Positions 44,074 to 52,512 of a DNA stretch of 64,000 bases are shown one piece after another. Numbering within the stretch: the first letter of the stretch is position 1; each line of letters opens with the position of its first letter. The translations under genes and the position numbers were made by a program. The notes under the pieces are model-generated. The model saw nothing but the letters and a program-made list of their open reading frames with translations, made no database searches and had not been told where the DNA came from. This stretch comes from Spirosoma endbachense. Lineage in GTDB: Bacteria; Bacteroidota; Bacteroidia; Cytophagales; Spirosomataceae. The stretch is taken from contig NZ_CP045997.1 in NCBI RefSeq assembly GCF_010233585.1, forward strand, positions 5,027,284 to 5,091,283. Reading direction: 5' to 3'.

Positions 44074-45321
44074 TTATTTCTTCTCGCCAGAAACCACCCA
44101 TCGATTGACCGTATTCGATGGCCCTTCCAGTACAATTTTGTAAAACGACGATGGTGTGTTGCGCGTGTCGATGACTACCTGTTCGTTTTTGAGCGGTATC
44201 TTGGCGATGAGCTTATAATCGTCTTTACCGCCGGTTTCGAAGGTATTGGTTGTCGTAAGCCACACGTTTACGGTTCCCGTTTGGGCGAGTGCTTTCCAGC
44301 TTACGGCCAGTTGATTTGGGCTTTGTTGTATTGTTGGTTCGGCAAGTGATAATGGCCCCGTCAGTGGAATTCCGTCAATTTCCCGGCTCAACTCCGTTGA
44401 GATCGAAACGTTCAAAAAACGAGCTATCGTGGGCATAATGTCTACCACAGCGGGTTGAAAATGCGTTGCATAGGCATTGAGCGCTGGTGTGTTCGTGATC
44501 AACCAGGTAGTGCGCTGCCGGGGCGATTGCCCGCCGTGATTCTTGCCCGTCTGTTCGTCTCTGCCATGATCGGTGGTAATGAAAATCTGCCACTCCTCAC
44601 CGTGATTTTTTTGGCGATCGCGTATAGCTTCCCAGATCCGGCCAATTTCGCCATCCATTCGCTTAACGGCATTCACAAACTGCGGGCTGTCTCCGTAGCG
44701 ATGGCCCATGTCGTCGGTATATTCAAGATAGACCCACGACAAATCGGGAGTCTGCGTTTTGAGGGATTCTACGGCATCTGAAACGACCTGATGATCGATT
44801 CGGGCCATGAAATCCCGTTCCTGATCGTGCGGAAATCGAACCGTATCGAGTTCGTACCCGTCGGTATGATAATCCAACTGGAGTTTCCCTGTTTGCGGAA
44901 GGCCTTCACCAACCAGTTTGGTGCGGTTGTCGAGCCAACTAGAGAATACAGCGATTTTCTTAGCAGGATATTGCTCTTTGAATAGCCGGAAAATAGTGGG
45001 GTAGTGGTAATTGGGCGCTTTGATACTATTGTCCCAAACGTTGTGTTTATTGACCCAGGTGCCTGTCAGCAAGCTGTTATAACCCACTGCCGAGATCGTT
45101 GGTGTCTGCGAATACGTGCCCTTTATGCCACCCACGTAAGCACGTTTGTAAGCACCCTGTTTGGCGATACTGTCCAGATTTGGGGTCGACTCCCGTTCAA
45201 TGACATCCGCCGGAATACCGTCGACAATGATGAATAAAGCCTTTTTCGGCTTATTCTGAGCAATCAGAAGCGATACCGGAAAAAGCAGACAACTGATGAG
45301 CAGGCTATAAATTCGACACAT
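44074..45321 (-). CDS. Alkaline-phosphatase-superfamily phosphodiesterase (NPP-like)
   Basis: A 415-residue exported enzyme. After a signal peptide (MCRIYSLLISCLLFPVSLLIAQ) the metal-binding Asp is in FIIVDGIPADV, the Thr nucleophile region in TPTISAVGYNSLLTG, and later ligands in YTDDMGHRYG and TTDHGRDEQTGKNHGG. This matches nucleotide pyrophosphatase/phosphodiesterases. About 100 C-terminal residues form a beta domain. The start at 45321 is preferred because an earlier in-frame start adds 27 residues ahead of the signal peptide. Together with the convergent PI-PLC it may scavenge phosphate from phospholipid-derived esters. Confidence 0.87.
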   Translation of the reverse strand: MCRIYSLLISCLLFPVSLLIAQNKPKKALFIIVDGIPADVIERESTPNLDSIAKQGAYKRAYVGGIKGTYSQTPTISAVGYNSLLTGTWVNKHNVWDNSIKAPNYHYPTIFRLFKEQYPAKKIAVFSSWLDNRTKLVGEGLPQTGKLQLDYHTDGYELDTVRFPHDQERDFMARIDHQVVSDAVESLKTQTPDLSWVYLEYTDDMGHRYGDSPQFVNAVKRMDGEIGRIWEAIRDRQKNHGEEWQIFITTDHGRDEQTGKNHGGQSPRQRTTWLITNTPALNAYATHFQPAVVDIMPTIARFLNVSISTELSREIDGIPLTGPLSLAEPTIQQSPNQLAVSWKALAQTGTVNVWLTTTNTFETGGKDDYKLIAKIPLKNEQVVIDTRNTPSSFYKIVLEGPSNTVNRWVVSGEKK

Positions 45322-45724
45322 AATTGAGGTAGGCAAGCGAATAAAAGATATGAGATGCTGAGTACTAAACGTTAGGTGGTTGCAGGTTGATTTTTCTTGC
45401 AAGCTTAAAACAGAATTTTAAAGAATAAAACCTCCTAAAGCCGTCGGGTGACCTCTGTTATTGTTGGTTTATGATTTAATCCTGAAGTTCACAATCTCAT
45501 AAAGAACCGGTATGGGCGAGTTCTGGACATGATTTTTGCTCAGAGTCGTGCCGTTGTACCGTGAACTATGGTTTACTCGGGCCATTGGATGACCTCTAGT
45601 AAAAGGTATGCTTCAGGTAACTTGACGTAATGTTGAAGAAAAAAAGTATACTTTCCCGATATAAGTAGATTTCGTGGTACTGTTTTTGGTAGCCATGATG
45701 GGGAGCTAAGTTCATGGATAGCGA
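45322..45724. other. Divergent intergenic region
   Basis: These 403 bases contain no gene that I can support. Around 45535-45568 the sequence TTTGCTCAGAGTCGTGCC resembles an eroded left arm of the conserved-loop hairpin family, without a partner arm. TTGACG and TATACT, 19 bases apart near 45622-45655, are a possible promoter for the gene at 45725. Confidence 0.4.
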
Positions 45725-46678
45725 ATGAAGTTTATTATTTTAGTAACAGTAGGGCTCATGGAGCTACTGAATAGTTGTCAGAAAACCCGTCAGACAACCA
45801 CAGCGGAAACAAAGGACGATTCGTTGTCGTGGGTTCAGTATCGTGTTCATGATCTGGCGAATGACACCACATTGTTTGCGCAACCACAACAGGTTGGTGT
45901 TCTGACCGATTCTGATTTGCTGGAAACATCCGGTTTGGTAGCGAGCCGCCGAAATCCGGGGTATCTATGGGCCGAAGAAGACTCCGGTAATCCCAATGAA
46001 ATTCAATTGCTGAACCAGAACGGAAAGGTGGTAGCTAGTTTCATCGTTGATGGAACAACCAACCGCGACTGGGAAGATATTGCGATTGGTGCCGGACCTG
46101 TAGCGGGCGAAACGTATTTGTATCTGGCTGATATTGGCGATAATAAGCACCAGTATTCCGAGAAAGTGATTTATCGTTTCCCCGAACCTACCGTTGTGGG
46201 GCAACGACTTCCTTACGAAGGGCACATCACAAATGCAGAAATCATTCGGTTGCAACTACCCGATGGTTCTCAAAATGCCGAAGCGATTTTGGTTGATTCA
46301 GCCACGAAAGACCTGTTTATTTTGTCGAAAGGTGAACGATCGCTGGTCTATCGGGCCGCGTACCCGCAATCGCTGACCCAAACCACTACAATGACTCGTG
46401 TGCTGGCCATACCTTTTAAGGATGTAACGTCAGCGGCTCTCTCACCCGATGGTAGCGAAATCCTGATCCGCACCTATGAGAAGCTATTTTATTACAGACG
46501 TCGCCCAGGTGAGTCGATAATAGATGCGCTCAAACGTGTTCCACTACGATTACCATTAGCCACTGAATTACAGGGTGAAGCGGTCGGTTGGGCAAGCAAT
46601 GGGGCGGGCTATTACACAACGACCGAGGAACTGGACGGAGAACCTCAGATTATTTATTATTACGCTCGGAAAAAATAA
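45725..46678 (+). CDS. Secreted lipoprotein, beta-propeller-like
   Basis: A 317-residue protein with a lipoprotein signal (LMELLNSC, Cys18). The mature part has propeller-like repeats: LLETSGLVASRRNPGYLWAEEDSG, RDWEDIAIGAGPVAGETYLYLADIGDN, SAALSPDGSEILIRTYEKLFYY. These phrases resemble the esterase-like-phytase and SdiA-regulated groups, where an acidic phrase of the type WEDIA is conserved. Function unproven; a phosphatase-like or binding role at the surface is possible. Convergent with the TIGR02757 gene. Confidence 0.7.
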   Translation: MKFIILVTVGLMELLNSCQKTRQTTTAETKDDSLSWVQYRVHDLANDTTLFAQPQQVGVLTDSDLLETSGLVASRRNPGYLWAEEDSGNPNEIQLLNQNGKVVASFIVDGTTNRDWEDIAIGAGPVAGETYLYLADIGDNKHQYSEKVIYRFPEPTVVGQRLPYEGHITNAEIIRLQLPDGSQNAEAILVDSATKDLFILSKGERSLVYRAAYPQSLTQTTTMTRVLAIPFKDVTSAALSPDGSEILIRTYEKLFYYRRRPGESIIDALKRVPLRLPLATELQGEAVGWASNGAGYYTTTEELDGEPQIIYYYARKK

Positions 46679-46706
46679 CCAGTTCCAAGAGGTTATACCC
46701 CGAAAA

Positions 46707-47498
46707 CTACATTTCGCCTTCAACGCCGAGTCCAAACAAAGCGAAGTCATAGCGTACAGGATCGCCTGGGTCGAATTGACGGAGTGTGTCAGTAAGTTCG
46801 AGCGCGGCTTTCCAGTCGGTTTGCGGGCGACTGAGCAGGCCAAGTTTACGAGCTACCCGATTAACATGAACGTCGATCGGAATCACCAGCTGATCCGGGC
46901 GAAGGCGTGTCCAGATACCAAAATCAACACCACGATCGTCATGCCGAACCATCCAGCGCAAAAACATCAGCAGTCGTTTACACGACGAATTTCGGGCGGG
47001 TGTGGCAATATGCTTGCGCGTTCGCTCAGGAAAGAAATCGGCCAATCCACAGAAACGATCGTGGAAAATGATAAGATTGGCCTCAACCGTTGATCGGGCA
47101 ACGGGATTGCCATTGGCTGGTACGAGCGGCAGAAACGCATCTTCCAGCGAGTCATTCTGTTGGTAATATTGGCGAAAAAAATGAAGGAAATAGAGCGCAT
47201 CCGTAGCGTTAAAGGTGCGGTGCTTGAAGTTCAGAAACCGTTTCAGGTCGCTCTCCTCATGATGCCGGATGAAGTCGTAGGGTGCTCCATCCATTAGATC
47301 CAGCAATTCGGCTGACTTTTTCAAAATGACAGGACGCTGCCCCCAGGCCAGCACAGCCGCCCAGAACCCCATGATTTCGATGTCCTGTTTTCGGGAAAAG
47401 CGATGCGGAATACTGATCGGATCGCGTTCAATGAACGAAGGCCGATTATTACAATCGGCCTTCTGGTTGAGTAAATCGGAAAGCTCGGTGTGTGTCAA
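46707..47498 (-). CDS. TIGR02757 family protein
   Basis: A 263-residue soluble protein of the conserved Bacteroidota/spirochaete family TIGR02757. Diagnostic phrases are RDPISIPHRFSRKQDIEIMGFWAAVLAWGQR, FKHRTFNATDALYFLHFFR, RLLMFLRWMVRHDDRGVDFGIW and IPIDVHVNRVARKLGLLSR. The HhH-like end suggests a nucleic-acid link, but no function has been shown. It overlaps the small membrane-protein gene upstream by four bases (ATGA). Confidence 0.92.
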   Translation of the reverse strand: MTHTELSDLLNQKADCNNRPSFIERDPISIPHRFSRKQDIEIMGFWAAVLAWGQRPVILKKSAELLDLMDGAPYDFIRHHEESDLKRFLNFKHRTFNATDALYFLHFFRQYYQQNDSLEDAFLPLVPANGNPVARSTVEANLIIFHDRFCGLADFFPERTRKHIATPARNSSCKRLLMFLRWMVRHDDRGVDFGIWTRLRPDQLVIPIDVHVNRVARKLGLLSRPQTDWKAALELTDTLRQFDPGDPVRYDFALFGLGVEGEM

Positions 47499-47707
47499 TG
47501 TGATTTCCCCCCACTAACGACCCAGGCCATTGCCCGGGATATCCCCGAAAAAACGGCCAATAGCGTCGACATAACAAACGTGAATACCGCAATGAACGGA
47601 TAAGCCAGCGTAAACATGATGCTGAATGTTACATAACCTGGTGAGGCTTTCATTTTCTTATCCCGTTCCCGAATGCGTCGGGCAATGCGTTCTTCTTTCG
47701 TTTCCAT
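47495..47707 (-). CDS. Small membrane protein
   Basis: A 70-residue protein with a charged N-terminal helix (METKEERIARRIRERDKKMK) and one long hydrophobic segment (about 26-62) able to cross the membrane once or twice. It is translationally coupled to the TIGR02757 gene. No family is recognised. Confidence 0.7.
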   Translation of the reverse strand: METKEERIARRIRERDKKMKASPGYVTFSIMFTLAYPFIAVFTFVMSTLLAVFSGISRAMAWVVSGGKSH

Positions 47708-47716
47708 ACTGACTTC

Positions 47717-47771
47717 ACGGTTTGTATTCAGTTGTTCGCTGTAGCTACAAACTATAAAACATACAAACCGT
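47717..47771. repeat. Inverted repeat in the gap after the LysM gene
   Basis: ACGGTTTGTAT (47717-47727) and ATACAAACCGT (47761-47771) are perfect 11-bp inverted repeats with a 33-base centre. They occupy most of the 74-base gap between the LysM gene's stop and the next start, so they may act as a terminator or control the downstream pair. Confidence 0.55.
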
Positions 47772-47781
47772 ACTACTATGT

Positions 47782-48888
47782 TTAAGGGGCTATATAACTG
47801 ACCTCAGCTCGGAAACGTCGGTCTTCGGGGGAAAGTTTCGCGAATGCCTGTGTCGAGAGTTTTATCAGAATCTTGTCATTGACTCCCGTGTCGGGCAGGC
47901 GGCCAATCACTTTTACCCATAAACTCTGATTATTGAACTCGTTTCGCACCTGCACGAGCGTACCAATGGGCGCTTTGCGGTGGAGGGCTAAATATTTGCC
48001 GGAATCGTCACCTTCAATCATTTCAGCAACTCCGCTGGTGGCAATGCGTCGGCCACGGGTCGGCATAGGCGCGTCATTGCCGGGGTGGGGTATCTCGACC
48101 ACGACCTCCTCGGTTTTTGCTGCGGATGGATTTTCGGTTTTAGGCGAGCCAGCATTGTCGGGTCTTGGAGTTGGATTTTCTGCCTTTGCCGTTACTGTTT
48201 CTTCGTTTTTTTTCGGGGTTGGCCGATCCGGTTTGGGCGAAGTTCGTGTAGGCGTATCGGGGTGGGCAGGATTGGGCGTCTTTACCGGTACAGAAACAAC
48301 GGGAGCCGAGGGCGTACGGGCCTGATAGGCTTTCTCGCTCACAATCAATGCCTGACCGATCAGAACGTTATTGCCGGGCAAGCTATTCCATTTGCGCAAA
48401 TCAGACTGAGCGACACCGTATCGTACAGCCAGACTGTATAAGGTCTGACCGGGCTCTACAATGTGTATACCGGCTTTAGCTGGATCATTGCTCTTACGGG
48501 CTTCCTTATTTTGTTGCTGGGCTGTTGCTTTTGTCGTAGCATCCGAATTATTTTTTGCCAGCCGCTCTTTGGCTTTCTCATCTTTCCGGATGGCCTTGTC
48601 AATGGTTTTTTCCTGTTTCCTGCTTAACGAGCCTTCGGGTATCGGAATCCGAACAATCTGAGCGTATCGAACGGCATCGCCCATGGTTGGGTTAGCCGCT
48701 TTGATGGCACTGACTGAACTGGAATACCGCCGGGCAATGGCGTAGAGTGTCTGACCCTGATTGACTCGGTGTAGGATAAATCGCTTGCCGTCTTTTTTCT
48801 CAACACCCACTGAATCGGCCACGATGTGGGCGCTTGCAATACGGCTCATCAAAAGCAGCAGGGCAATGAGGACTGTATATTTTTTCAT
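47782..48888 (-). CDS. LysM protein with RlpA-like C-terminal domain
   Basis: A 368-residue exported protein: signal peptide (about 1-20), two LysM peptidoglycan-binding modules (GQTLYAIARRYSSSVSAIKAANP at about 45-85 and GQTLYSLAVRYGVAQSDLRKW at about 148-190), a long Pro/Lys/Thr-rich linker (about 200-270), and a C-terminal double-psi barrel like RlpA (GTLVQVRNEFNNQSLWVKVIGRLPDTG). RlpA-type domains cut or bind glycan strands; the usual catalytic Asp in RLP(D/T) is seen. Likely cell-wall binding. A perfect palindrome stands two bases before its start codon. Confidence 0.88.
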   Translation of the reverse strand: MKKYTVLIALLLLMSRIASAHIVADSVGVEKKDGKRFILHRVNQGQTLYAIARRYSSSVSAIKAANPTMGDAVRYAQIVRIPIPEGSLSRKQEKTIDKAIRKDEKAKERLAKNNSDATTKATAQQQNKEARKSNDPAKAGIHIVEPGQTLYSLAVRYGVAQSDLRKWNSLPGNNVLIGQALIVSEKAYQARTPSAPVVSVPVKTPNPAHPDTPTRTSPKPDRPTPKKNEETVTAKAENPTPRPDNAGSPKTENPSAAKTEEVVVEIPHPGNDAPMPTRGRRIATSGVAEMIEGDDSGKYLALHRKAPIGTLVQVRNEFNNQSLWVKVIGRLPDTGVNDKILIKLSTQAFAKLSPEDRRFRAEVSYIAP

Positions 48889-49230
48889 GGGTTAGTACTA
48901 ACCAAAAACCGCTGGAGCGTTTAAAATAGAGTTGATTGTAAAATTAACGTAAAAATCGGCCCAAGTTTCATCAAGAACGGTTTGATAGTCAGTTTATGTC
49001 TGATTTATAGCTCTTTTTCGAATTCCTTTGCTGTGTTAAAAAACCTTAATTATGAACCGCCTAAACACATACGGGCGTTTGATGTTTAGTAGAAGGTAAT
49101 CTTCTGATTCATACTTTCACCCGATTGGATCGTGTTTCCTACCTTTCGATCACAAAACGTTTTACGTCTAACCGAAAGTATTTCAGGTGCTTATCCAACA
49201 TATTATTACTAATTGAAAAGCCAGAACTAC
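48889..49230. other. Divergent intergenic region ahead of PorX
   Basis: These 342 bases separate the LysM and PorX genes. They contain the palindrome described separately and, near 49110-49150, TACTTTC and TACCTTTC, which approximate the -7 consensus for PorX. No gene is seen. Confidence 0.45.
48890..48903. promoter_or_regulatory. 14-bp palindrome at the LysM gene start
   Basis: GGTTAGTACTAACC is a perfect palindrome ending one base before the start codon of the minus-strand LysM gene. In RNA it could form a short stem that hides the start; as DNA it could be an operator. Which is true is not clear from sequence alone. Confidence 0.4.
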
Positions 49231-50805
49231 ATGCAAAATTATTCGATACTCTGGGCCGACGACGAGATTGATCTGCTCAAGCCACATATTCTTTTTCTGA
49301 AAAACAAAGGATATGAAGTGACACCCGTTAATAGTGGGGCGGATGCACTTGAAGAGGTAGAGCAGAGCAACTACGACGTTGTATTTTTAGATGAAATGAT
49401 GCCCGGCATGACCGGCCTCGAAACGCTTTCGCAAATCAAACAGCTGCGGCCGAATCTGCCCGTTGTCATGATCACCAAGAGCGAAGAAGAGCACATCATG
49501 GAGGAAGCGATCGGTTCTAAAATTGCCGATTACCTGATCAAGCCGCTCAATCCCAACCAGATATTGCTATCGGTCAAAAAAATCCTGGATAACAAACGAC
49601 TGGTGACCGAACGTACCAACATCGGCTATCAGCAGGATTTCCGGAATATATCGATGCAGTATAATGACCGCATGGATTTTGAGGAATGGGCCGACGTTTA
49701 TAAGAAGCTGATTTACTGGGAACTTGAGCTTGATCAGTCGCAGGATAGAAGCATGGGCGAGGTGATGAACATGCAGAAAAGTGAAGCGAATTCTACCTTC
49801 TGCAAGTTTGTGATCGATAATTATGAAGACTGGCTCAATGATCCAAAGGCCGAAAGTCCTGTCATGTCGCACCAGTTGATGCGGAAAAAAGTATTTCCAT
49901 TACTGGATCAGGCCAGCAACGGAAACACTGGCCCCTTATTTTTTATCCTGATCGATAACCTGCGCTATGACCAGTGGAAGGTGATTGAGCCGCTGTTGAG
50001 CGACTATTTTACGGTCGAAGAAGAGTCGTCGTACTACTCCATTCTGCCAACCACGACCGGATTTGCGCGAAATGCTATTTTTTCGGGAATGATGCCCAGC
50101 GAAATGGAGCGTAAACACCCTGATCTGTGGGTTAACGACGATAGCGAAGACGAGGGTTTGAATAACCACGAAGACGAATTTCTGCGTCGGCAGCTTGAGC
50201 AAAGTCGCCTGAACGTAAAAATGTCGTACCATAAAATCCTGAATGTCAATCAGGGGAAATCGCTGGTCGATAACTTCAATAACCTGTTGCAGAATCAGTT
50301 GAACGTAGTTGTCTACAACTTCGTCGATATGCTGTCGCATGCCCGTACCGACATGGCGATGATTAAGGAACTAGCTCCCGATGAGTCGGCCTATCGGTCA
50401 ATAACGCGGTCGTGGTTTCTGCATTCGCCCCTGCTGGAATTTATCCAGAAAATTGCGGCCAAAGGCGGGCGGCTTATTATAACGACCGACCACGGCATGA
50501 TTCGGGTTCAGAAACCCGCCAAAATTGTTGGCTATCGCGAAACGAACACAAACCTGCGCTACAAACAGGGTAAGAACCTTGGCTTTGATGACAACCACCT
50601 CTTTGTGGGCCGTAAGCCCGAGCGATTATTTCTGCCCAAGCCGCACGTTTCAACCGCCTATGTTTTCACCCTGGAGGACTATTTCTTTGCGTATCCGAAC
50701 AACTACAACTATTACGTCAATCATTATCGAAATACCTTCCAGCATGGGGGTGTATCGCTCGAAGAGATGATTATTCCGTTTGCCTATCTGACAGCCAAGC
50801 GGTAA
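49231..50805 (+). CDS. porX: PorX, response regulator/effector of type IX secretion
   Basis: A 524-residue protein: receiver domain (about 1-120; acidic pair Asp10/Asp11, phospho-acceptor Asp54 in VVFLDEMMPGM), a helical linker, and a PglZ/alkaline-phosphatase-superfamily effector domain (about 220-524; FFILIDNLRYDQWK, TTTGFARNAIFSG, ITTDHGMIRV and the metal-binding segment DNHLFVG). This matches PorX, which with the kinase PorY controls the type IX secretion system and gliding in Bacteroidota and hydrolyses nucleotide substrates. The ATG at 49231 is chosen over an upstream TTG. No porY or por genes are adjacent. Confidence 0.93.
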   Translation: MQNYSILWADDEIDLLKPHILFLKNKGYEVTPVNSGADALEEVEQSNYDVVFLDEMMPGMTGLETLSQIKQLRPNLPVVMITKSEEEHIMEEAIGSKIADYLIKPLNPNQILLSVKKILDNKRLVTERTNIGYQQDFRNISMQYNDRMDFEEWADVYKKLIYWELELDQSQDRSMGEVMNMQKSEANSTFCKFVIDNYEDWLNDPKAESPVMSHQLMRKKVFPLLDQASNGNTGPLFFILIDNLRYDQWKVIEPLLSDYFTVEEESSYYSILPTTTGFARNAIFSGMMPSEMERKHPDLWVNDDSEDEGLNNHEDEFLRRQLEQSRLNVKMSYHKILNVNQGKSLVDNFNNLLQNQLNVVVYNFVDMLSHARTDMAMIKELAPDESAYRSITRSWFLHSPLLEFIQKIAAKGGRLIITTDHGMIRVQKPAKIVGYRETNTNLRYKQGKNLGFDDNHLFVGRKPERLFLPKPHVSTAYVFTLEDYFFAYPNNYNYYVNHYRNTFQHGGVSLEEMIIPFAYLTAKR

Positions 50806-50823
50806 AACAATACATTGACAGTC

Positions 50824-50853
50824 AAAAGCCATCCGCCTAACCGGATGGCTTTT
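50824..50853. terminator. Rho-independent terminator, probably bidirectional
   Basis: AAAAGCCATCCG (50824-50835) and CGGATGGCTTTT (50842-50853) form a perfect 12-bp stem with a 6-nt loop, followed by a T-run and preceded by A's. It separates PorX from the convergent Wzi-family gene and should end both transcripts. Confidence 0.9.
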
Positions 50854-50860
50854 TTGTTTA

Positions 50861-52354
50861 TTACCATTGCCGACGTAAACCAACCCTCAGCCCCATACTC
50901 TTTGCCAATAACTGGCCCTGATCGGCGGCCAGGGCTACCGAAAGCACGCTATTGTGCAACAATGGTAAGGGAATACTGGCGCTCAACATCCCCGAAAATT
51001 GGTTTTCAACCGACCGAAAAGGAGTTGAATAGGTGCCAAAATTCTGACTGTAGGAAAACCGCCCGGTCATGCTAATCCGATTTTTTATCGAGGCTTCGAA
51101 TGCTGCGTAATAGGCAATAACCCGATTACTGGGAAAGTAAAATTCACCCGGCTCTGATGTAGATGACAGCATCGGGCGCGGTATCAGAAAAGGCGTTCCA
51201 ATGGTTTGCCCAAAATAAGACCATCCTTCCACATACTGGGAATGGTTGTAATAGTTGTCAGCTCCTTTATAGGTTTGCCCAGGGGCCGAAAAATAAGGTC
51301 CTGATTGATCTCTCGTGAGTAACACTTCGCCTAACACGCGATGCCATGTCCAGAAACGATTGCCCGCCGATTTTGTCTGCCGGTTGAGCCACCGCAAACC
51401 GTATAAACCGTCGGGAGCATTGCGCCAGCTTAAACCACTGGCATCTTCGTAGGGATGTTGATGGTAAATAAACCACGATGAGGCTGGTAAGATCAGGCTC
51501 AGCCCAATGTCAATACTGCCCAGATGGTTACCAATTCGATTGGCCGCGTCGAAACTTGTGTAGCGGATGTTTCCTAAATCTTTGGGAATAATTCCCAGCA
51601 CGACACTCTTTAAATAGTCCCCGAAATTGGTCGTTAGATGACCATCGACCGCAAAGGGAGAGTTTTTAAGATAATCGGCATAACCTCCCCATTGTACTTC
51701 GTGATTCAGGCCTACGATTCCGTGGAGCCGGGATGAAGGGCGACCCAATTTCAGGAAAATTGCTTTCTGATGCAGGTTTACGCCCCGTATGTAGGGAGCG
51801 TTGAACCAACCATGCGTAAAGCTTCCTTTAACGGCCACCGCGTTGCCCAGAAAAGGCAACGGTAAAAAATCAGGAAGAACGAACTGAATCTGCGGAATTG
51901 GCAGGGCATTGCCGGACACAGAATACGAACCGGATGAAAGAACTGTATCAACCAGGCCAATAATCTGTTGACGACGTCCGCCCCATAGCTCAAATCGGCC
52001 AAGCCGGACTTTTACGTACGCTTCCGGCAGCAGAACCTGTCGGGAATTGGCTGATAAGGCATTCTGTAACAGATTTCCGACTGTTTTGACCCCGAATCCC
52101 CAATCAACCAAGGGCTTACGGAGCGAATCGGTCTGTTTATAGCTGCGGCAGATACCCAGTTGCAGGCTAACGGCTGGTGTGTTAGGAGGTACAACACCCC
52201 ACTGATTCGTGCGTAGCCAAAAGGGTGTTTGTGACGCATTGGCCCCATACATGCTTACGTCAGCATGACCAGATAGCAAAGACCGTTGCGCCCGAAGCGT
52301 ATGCGAAATTAGTACGCCAACGAGCAGTACCGACCAACCATAAAAACCATGCAT
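50861..52354 (-). CDS. Capsule-assembly Wzi-family outer-membrane protein
   Basis: A 497-residue outer-membrane protein with a signal peptide (about 1-22) and a long barrel. Diagnostic phrases are ANASQTPFWLRTNQWGVVP near the start, LWGGRRQQIIGLVDTVLSSGSYSVSGNALPIPQIQF and GLNHEVQWGGYADY in the middle. Wzi helps to attach capsular polysaccharide to the cell surface. Ends in an aromatic-poor strand. Start taken at the first ATG, preceded in frame by a GTG two codons upstream. Confidence 0.87.
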   Translation of the reverse strand: MHGFYGWSVLLVGVLISHTLRAQRSLLSGHADVSMYGANASQTPFWLRTNQWGVVPPNTPAVSLQLGICRSYKQTDSLRKPLVDWGFGVKTVGNLLQNALSANSRQVLLPEAYVKVRLGRFELWGGRRQQIIGLVDTVLSSGSYSVSGNALPIPQIQFVLPDFLPLPFLGNAVAVKGSFTHGWFNAPYIRGVNLHQKAIFLKLGRPSSRLHGIVGLNHEVQWGGYADYLKNSPFAVDGHLTTNFGDYLKSVVLGIIPKDLGNIRYTSFDAANRIGNHLGSIDIGLSLILPASSWFIYHQHPYEDASGLSWRNAPDGLYGLRWLNRQTKSAGNRFWTWHRVLGEVLLTRDQSGPYFSAPGQTYKGADNYYNHSQYVEGWSYFGQTIGTPFLIPRPMLSSTSEPGEFYFPSNRVIAYYAAFEASIKNRISMTGRFSYSQNFGTYSTPFRSVENQFSGMLSASIPLPLLHNSVLSVALAADQGQLLAKSMGLRVGLRRQW

Positions 52355-52474
52355 AATCACGAAAACTACAGTGCTTTATAGCAATCTGCAACAGGAGTGA
52401 TTAGATGCCTTATCAATTTTATAATAGTTTAATAATGAGCAGTATTAGGTAATATTCAGGTAATATGGCAGCCT

Positions 52475-52482
52475 TAGCTTTG
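52475..52482 (+). promoter_or_regulatory. Candidate -7 box for the phytase-like gene
   Basis: TAGCTTTG matches TAnnTTTG exactly and would give a leader of about 24 nt before the ATG at 52513. This also argues against the upstream in-frame ATG at 52465, which would lie before the transcript start. Confidence 0.4.
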
Positions 52483-52512
52483 TGTGATTATCTCTTGCTT
52501 ATTTCACCCCTC

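Noticed and set aside
45535..45568. Possible eighth copy of the hairpin family
   Set aside because: Only a left-arm-like stretch remains and no complementary arm or loop is present; kept as a remnant within the intergenic note only.
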